Shown here piece after piece: positions 61,335-64,000 of a DNA stretch of 64,000 nucleotides. Made by a program: the position numbers and the translations under genes. The notes below the pieces were generated by a model. That model was given only the letters and a program-made list of their open reading frames with translations. It was not told the DNA's origin and searched no databases. This stretch comes from JAJEAO01 sp963667635. GTDB lineage: Bacteria; Acidobacteriota; Vicinamibacteria; Marinacidobacterales; Marinacidobacteraceae. The stretch lies in contig OZ246946.1 of the NCBI GenBank assembly GCA_965232015.1, positions 2,914,001 through 2,978,000 of the forward strand, given 5' to 3'. Each line of letters begins with the position of its first letter. The stretch's first letter is position 1.

Positions 61335-63149
61335 GTGATCCGGCGCGGCGACGAGATCCTGCCCCGATGGCGGGTGCGCTTCATCTTCCGCGGCGACTCC
61401 CCTTGGCACCGCTATCGGGTCGAACGCGCCGACGGGACCCACGCCTTCCTCAAGAGTTGCGTTCTGGAGCAGGGCGAGGCGTCACGCGCCGATTCGGACC
61501 AACTGTCCCGCGAGGCCCGACTGCTGAAGTCGATCGAGGGCGACGGCGTGCCGCGGCTCCTGGATTCCGGCACTCTCGATCCCGATGCAAGGTGCTACCT
61601 GCTCACGGAGCTCGTGTCCGGTGAGACCCTCGCTGGTCTCCTCGACCGCCAGATCGCGCTGCCCGCCTTGCGCGCGAGAGAGATCCTGAGAAGCCTGCTG
61701 ACGACCGTGGCTCGCCTCCATGGGCGGGACGATCCGGTGTTCCACAATCGACTGACACCCGATCACGTTGTGCTTGATGTGCGAGAAGACGCGGACGGAC
61801 GGCCCGTCGTGGTGGGCTTCGGTGGGGCGCGGCGGGCGAGCGACGGGCCCGCCGGGATTCCGGCCGGCGCCGATCCGCAGTACCTCCCGGGAGAGTGTCT
61901 AGACGGACCCATCGCGTCGCCGGCGGTGGATCTCTTCTCGCTGGGAGCGCTGTGGTTCCACATGCTCTTCGGAGTGCCGCCGTGGAGTCGTGCGGAACCG
62001 GAGGCGCGAGAGCCCGATCTCCGAGAACTGGCCGAGAGACGACGCAGGGGTCCGCCACCGATGCCGGCTCACACTCTCGCCGGCAGCATTCCGGATCAGG
62101 ATCTCCGGCTCATCCGGATAGCCCTGTCGTTCCGTCCTTCGGATCGGTTCCAGGATGCAGCCGCATTCCTGGGGGCGCTCGACGGCGGGGAGCTTGAGCC
62201 ACCGGTCGCGGCGCCCGAGCCCGCCGACGTAGGGCGTGTAGCGGACGCCAAGCCCGGTTCGGACACGGCTGCGCCGTCGGTCCTGTTCGGTCTCGACCGC
62301 GCAGGCGGTATGGCGAAGTTGAAGGAAGAGCTGGTCCGGGACGTCGTGAAGCCGCTCCGCGACCCCGACAAGTACCGCCGCTTTGGCGTCGGCATACCCA
62401 ACGGCGTCCTGCTCTACGGGCCGCCCGGCTGCGGCAAGACCTTCTTCGCCGAGTGCTTGGGGGAAGAGATCGGGCTTCCCTTCGAGGCAATCCGGCCCTC
62501 CGATGTAGCCAGCATCTACGTCCACGGGACCCAACAACGGATCGCGAAGATGTTCGAGCGACTCCGGAAGAAGGCTCCCTGCGTCCTGTTCCTCGACGAA
62601 GTGGACGCTCTACTGCCGGCCAGGGGGCGCGGCGCCGGGCATCACTACGCCGCTGAAGTCAACGAGTGGTTGACGCAGTTGAACCGCATCGGAGACCACC
62701 GCGTGTTCGTGATCACCGCCACGAACCAGCCGGACCGGCTGGACCCGGCGGCGATCCGTACCGGTCGCCTCGACAAGACCTTCTACGTCGGGCTGCCGGA
62801 CCGCGCGGCCAGGAAAGCGATGTTCGGGATCCACCTGAGAGGGCGCCCGGTGGAGCCTTCGCTGGATCTCGTGGCGTTGGCCAGGCGCACCGAAGGCAGG
62901 ACCGCCAGTGACATCCGGTTTCTCGTGGACGAAGCAGCGCGGGCCGCCCTCGCCGAAGACGCGCCCGCCGTGAGCAATGCCCACCTGAAGTCCGTCATCG
63001 CGGCGAACCCGCCCTCAATCAGCCGTGAACAACTCACCGTTTACGAACGTCTCCGGAGAAGATTCGGAGGGAAAGCGGGGCGAGGTGGATCCGGAAGCGG
63101 GCCCATCGGGTTCCGTCCGCCACGACAACGGGAGAGGTCCCAAGGATGA
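61335..63149 (+). CDS. Pseudokinase-AAA+ ATPase fusion
   Basis: The 604-residue protein (GTG start, four bases after the Hsp70 stop) has a protein-kinase fold at about residues 10-280. The beta-3 Lys is present (FLKSC, Lys40). The catalytic HRDLKPxN is HNRLTPDH (137-144), without the Asp, and DFG is GFG (161-163), so it is probably a pseudokinase. A classic AAA domain follows, with Walker A GPPGCGKT (362-369), Walker B LFLDEVD (418-424), TATN sensor and GRLDK arginine-finger region. This is the FtsH/Cdc48 type. It would remodel or unfold proteins under control of the kinase-like domain. The stop overlaps the TerB start. Confidence 0.87.
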   Translation: MIRRGDEILPRWRVRFIFRGDSPWHRYRVERADGTHAFLKSCVLEQGEASRADSDQLSREARLLKSIEGDGVPRLLDSGTLDPDARCYLLTELVSGETLAGLLDRQIALPALRAREILRSLLTTVARLHGRDDPVFHNRLTPDHVVLDVREDADGRPVVVGFGGARRASDGPAGIPAGADPQYLPGECLDGPIASPAVDLFSLGALWFHMLFGVPPWSRAEPEAREPDLRELAERRRRGPPPMPAHTLAGSIPDQDLRLIRIALSFRPSDRFQDAAAFLGALDGGELEPPVAAPEPADVGRVADAKPGSDTAAPSVLFGLDRAGGMAKLKEELVRDVVKPLRDPDKYRRFGVGIPNGVLLYGPPGCGKTFFAECLGEEIGLPFEAIRPSDVASIYVHGTQQRIAKMFERLRKKAPCVLFLDEVDALLPARGRGAGHHYAAEVNEWLTQLNRIGDHRVFVITATNQPDRLDPAAIRTGRLDKTFYVGLPDRAARKAMFGIHLRGRPVEPSLDLVALARRTEGRTASDIRFLVDEAARAALAEDAPAVSNAHLKSVIAANPPSISREQLTVYERLRRRFGGKAGRGGSGSGPIGFRPPRQRERSQG

Positions 63150-63637
63150 ACACGCACCGATTCCTCGATCAGTACCTCAGTATTGCCTGGGGATGCATGG
63201 CCTGTGACGGCGACATCGCGGACAGCGAAGTCTCATGCCTCCGTTCCATCGCAGTGCAACTCGGGCAGCCTGTCGAGGCCGTCGATCCCGCCCTCTCGGC
63301 CGCCAGAAAGGCGTTCTCAGACAGCCCGACCGAATCCGTGGCAGGCGCCGTGTCGGAGCTTCGCCGGGCCGGACTCTCCACCGATGACACGGAGCTGCTG
63401 CTCGACATGCTCGTCCAACTCGCCGAGGCCGACGGAGTCGTCCGGGCCAGCGAACGGCGGTTCGTCCGGGAGATCGTCGCTGACCTCGGGCTGGATCGCG
63501 CCGCGCTGCGTCGTGCGCATCCGGAGTGGTCCGCTTATCTCGCGCCGACTCTGGTGGATCGGTCGGGCCGGCGCTGGCTGACCGACGTCGTGCGCAAGAT
63601 GCCGGACCTCTCGGAAGTGATCGCGGCGAAGCGCTGA
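63146..63637 (+). CDS. TerB-like protein
   Basis: The 163-residue helical protein has two TerB-type halves with acidic metal-binding loops: MACDGDIADSE near residues 18-28 and AEADGVVRASE near 92-102. TerB proteins bind divalent metals at membranes and occur in stress and phage-defence operons. The ATG overlaps the AAA+ stop (ATGA). It is the last gene of the operon, and a convergent ATPase gene follows after 43 bases. Confidence 0.8.
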   Translation: MNTHRFLDQYLSIAWGCMACDGDIADSEVSCLRSIAVQLGQPVEAVDPALSAARKAFSDSPTESVAGAVSELRRAGLSTDDTELLLDMLVQLAEADGVVRASERRFVREIVADLGLDRAALRRAHPEWSAYLAPTLVDRSGRRWLTDVVRKMPDLSEVIAAKR

Positions 63638-63680
63638 CCCCGGAGGGCCATGACGGCCGGAGAGTCGGGCTTTGTCTGGA

Positions 63681-64000
63681 TCAGGCGCGGTGGGCTGTCG
63701 GTGATCCGTTCTCGCGGTGGAGGACGAAGTTGGCGAAGCTGGGGATCCCCATTTCCCATCGGCCCGGCGACGCTTGCCACACGACGCCCAGGTCTTCGAG
63801 CCGGTTGAGCAGCGCCACCCGATCCAGCTCGATCGCGTCGTCGGTCGCGAGGCGTTCGATCAGGCCCAGGAAATCAGGATCCCGCATCGCGCCGCCATGC
63901 TCGACGAAGAGTCGAGACAGGCGGGGCAGGGCCGGCGCGATCCCCGCGTCCCACGCCTCGCGGAGGCGCGCACCGTAGAAGTGGTTGATCCGGGGTCGCA
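63681..64000 (-). CDS. Lone AAA ATPase, paralogue 4 (C-terminal part only)
   Basis: The frame is open to the right edge, so the start lies outside. The visible 106 residues read RINHFYGARLREAWDAGIAP and end RWEMGIPSFANFVLHRENG, matching the end of paralogues 1 and 2 (WEPGIPSLMD). The ATPase core is outside the window. Confidence 0.65.
   Translation of the reverse strand, partial: RPRINHFYGARLREAWDAGIAPALPRLSRLFVEHGGAMRDPDFLGLIERLATDDAIELDRVALLNRLEDLGVVWQASPGRWEMGIPSFANFVLHRENGSPTAHRA

Noticed and set aside
1..64000. tRNA, rRNA or riboswitch
   Set aside because: I recognised no cloverleaf, rRNA segment or known aptamer core by eye; a covariance-model search would be needed to exclude them.

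Overview
The window is GC-rich bacterial DNA with tightly packed genes, many start/stop overlaps (ATGA, GTGA, TTGA) and frequent GTG or TTG starts. A FtsX-type orphan permease, a DUF5916 outer-membrane-type protein, several secreted hydrolases (M20, S9, PhoD, D-aminoacylase, CehA-like, class C serine hydrolase) and secreted peptidyl-prolyl isomerases suggest a diderm of the Gemmatimonadota/Acidobacteriota type. That placement is an inference from gene content; no rRNA, tRNA or ribosomal protein gene is present to settle it.

Layout. 1-13.8 kb: metabolic and secreted enzymes (DUF5916, threonine-aldolase-like, M20, PhoD, S9, metallo-beta-lactamase fold), with an Xre/ImmA regulator beside a PIN toxin gene broken by a 23-bp tandem duplication, and a minimal nuclease with a clear promoter. 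13.9-16.7 kb: patatin-like lipase, then a three-gene unit of glycine-rich protein, MbcA/ParS-type antitoxin and RES toxin. 17.9-25.7 kb: a 1969-residue P-loop NTPase translationally coupled to an MNT/HEPN pair, followed by an ankyrin protein and two tiny overlapping ORFs. 25.7-53 kb: mostly housekeeping and secreted genes (permease, M20, mfd, two parvulin-type isomerases, moaA, FKBP, D-aminoacylase, thioredoxin, CehA-like, FAD oxidoreductase, FAH), with lone AAA ATPases, a DUF4143 ATPase, an IS481 remnant and a TIGR00725-type protein between them. 52.2-64 kb: an ABC-type ATPase with a truncated TOPRIM-like partner, another lone AAA ATPase, a methyltransferase, and a four-gene chaperone operon at 56.2-63.6 kb. 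A fourth lone ATPase runs off the right edge.

The most striking unit is 56244-63637. A membrane protein joins a degenerate J-like N-terminus, two transmembrane segments around a coiled coil, and a GrpE-like C-terminal domain. It is followed by a divergent Hsp70, a pseudokinase-AAA+ fusion and a TerB-like protein, all on one strand with almost no spacing. I read it as a membrane-anchored chaperone machine that may sense envelope stress or infection; that role is inference.

A second theme is a set of dispersed palindromic intergenic repeats in at least three motif classes. One 69-bp composite occurs nearly identically at 29275 and, inverted, at 42169. Another cluster sits between imperfect 19-bp inverted repeats at 50744-51005. 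One degenerate copy lies inside a coding region.
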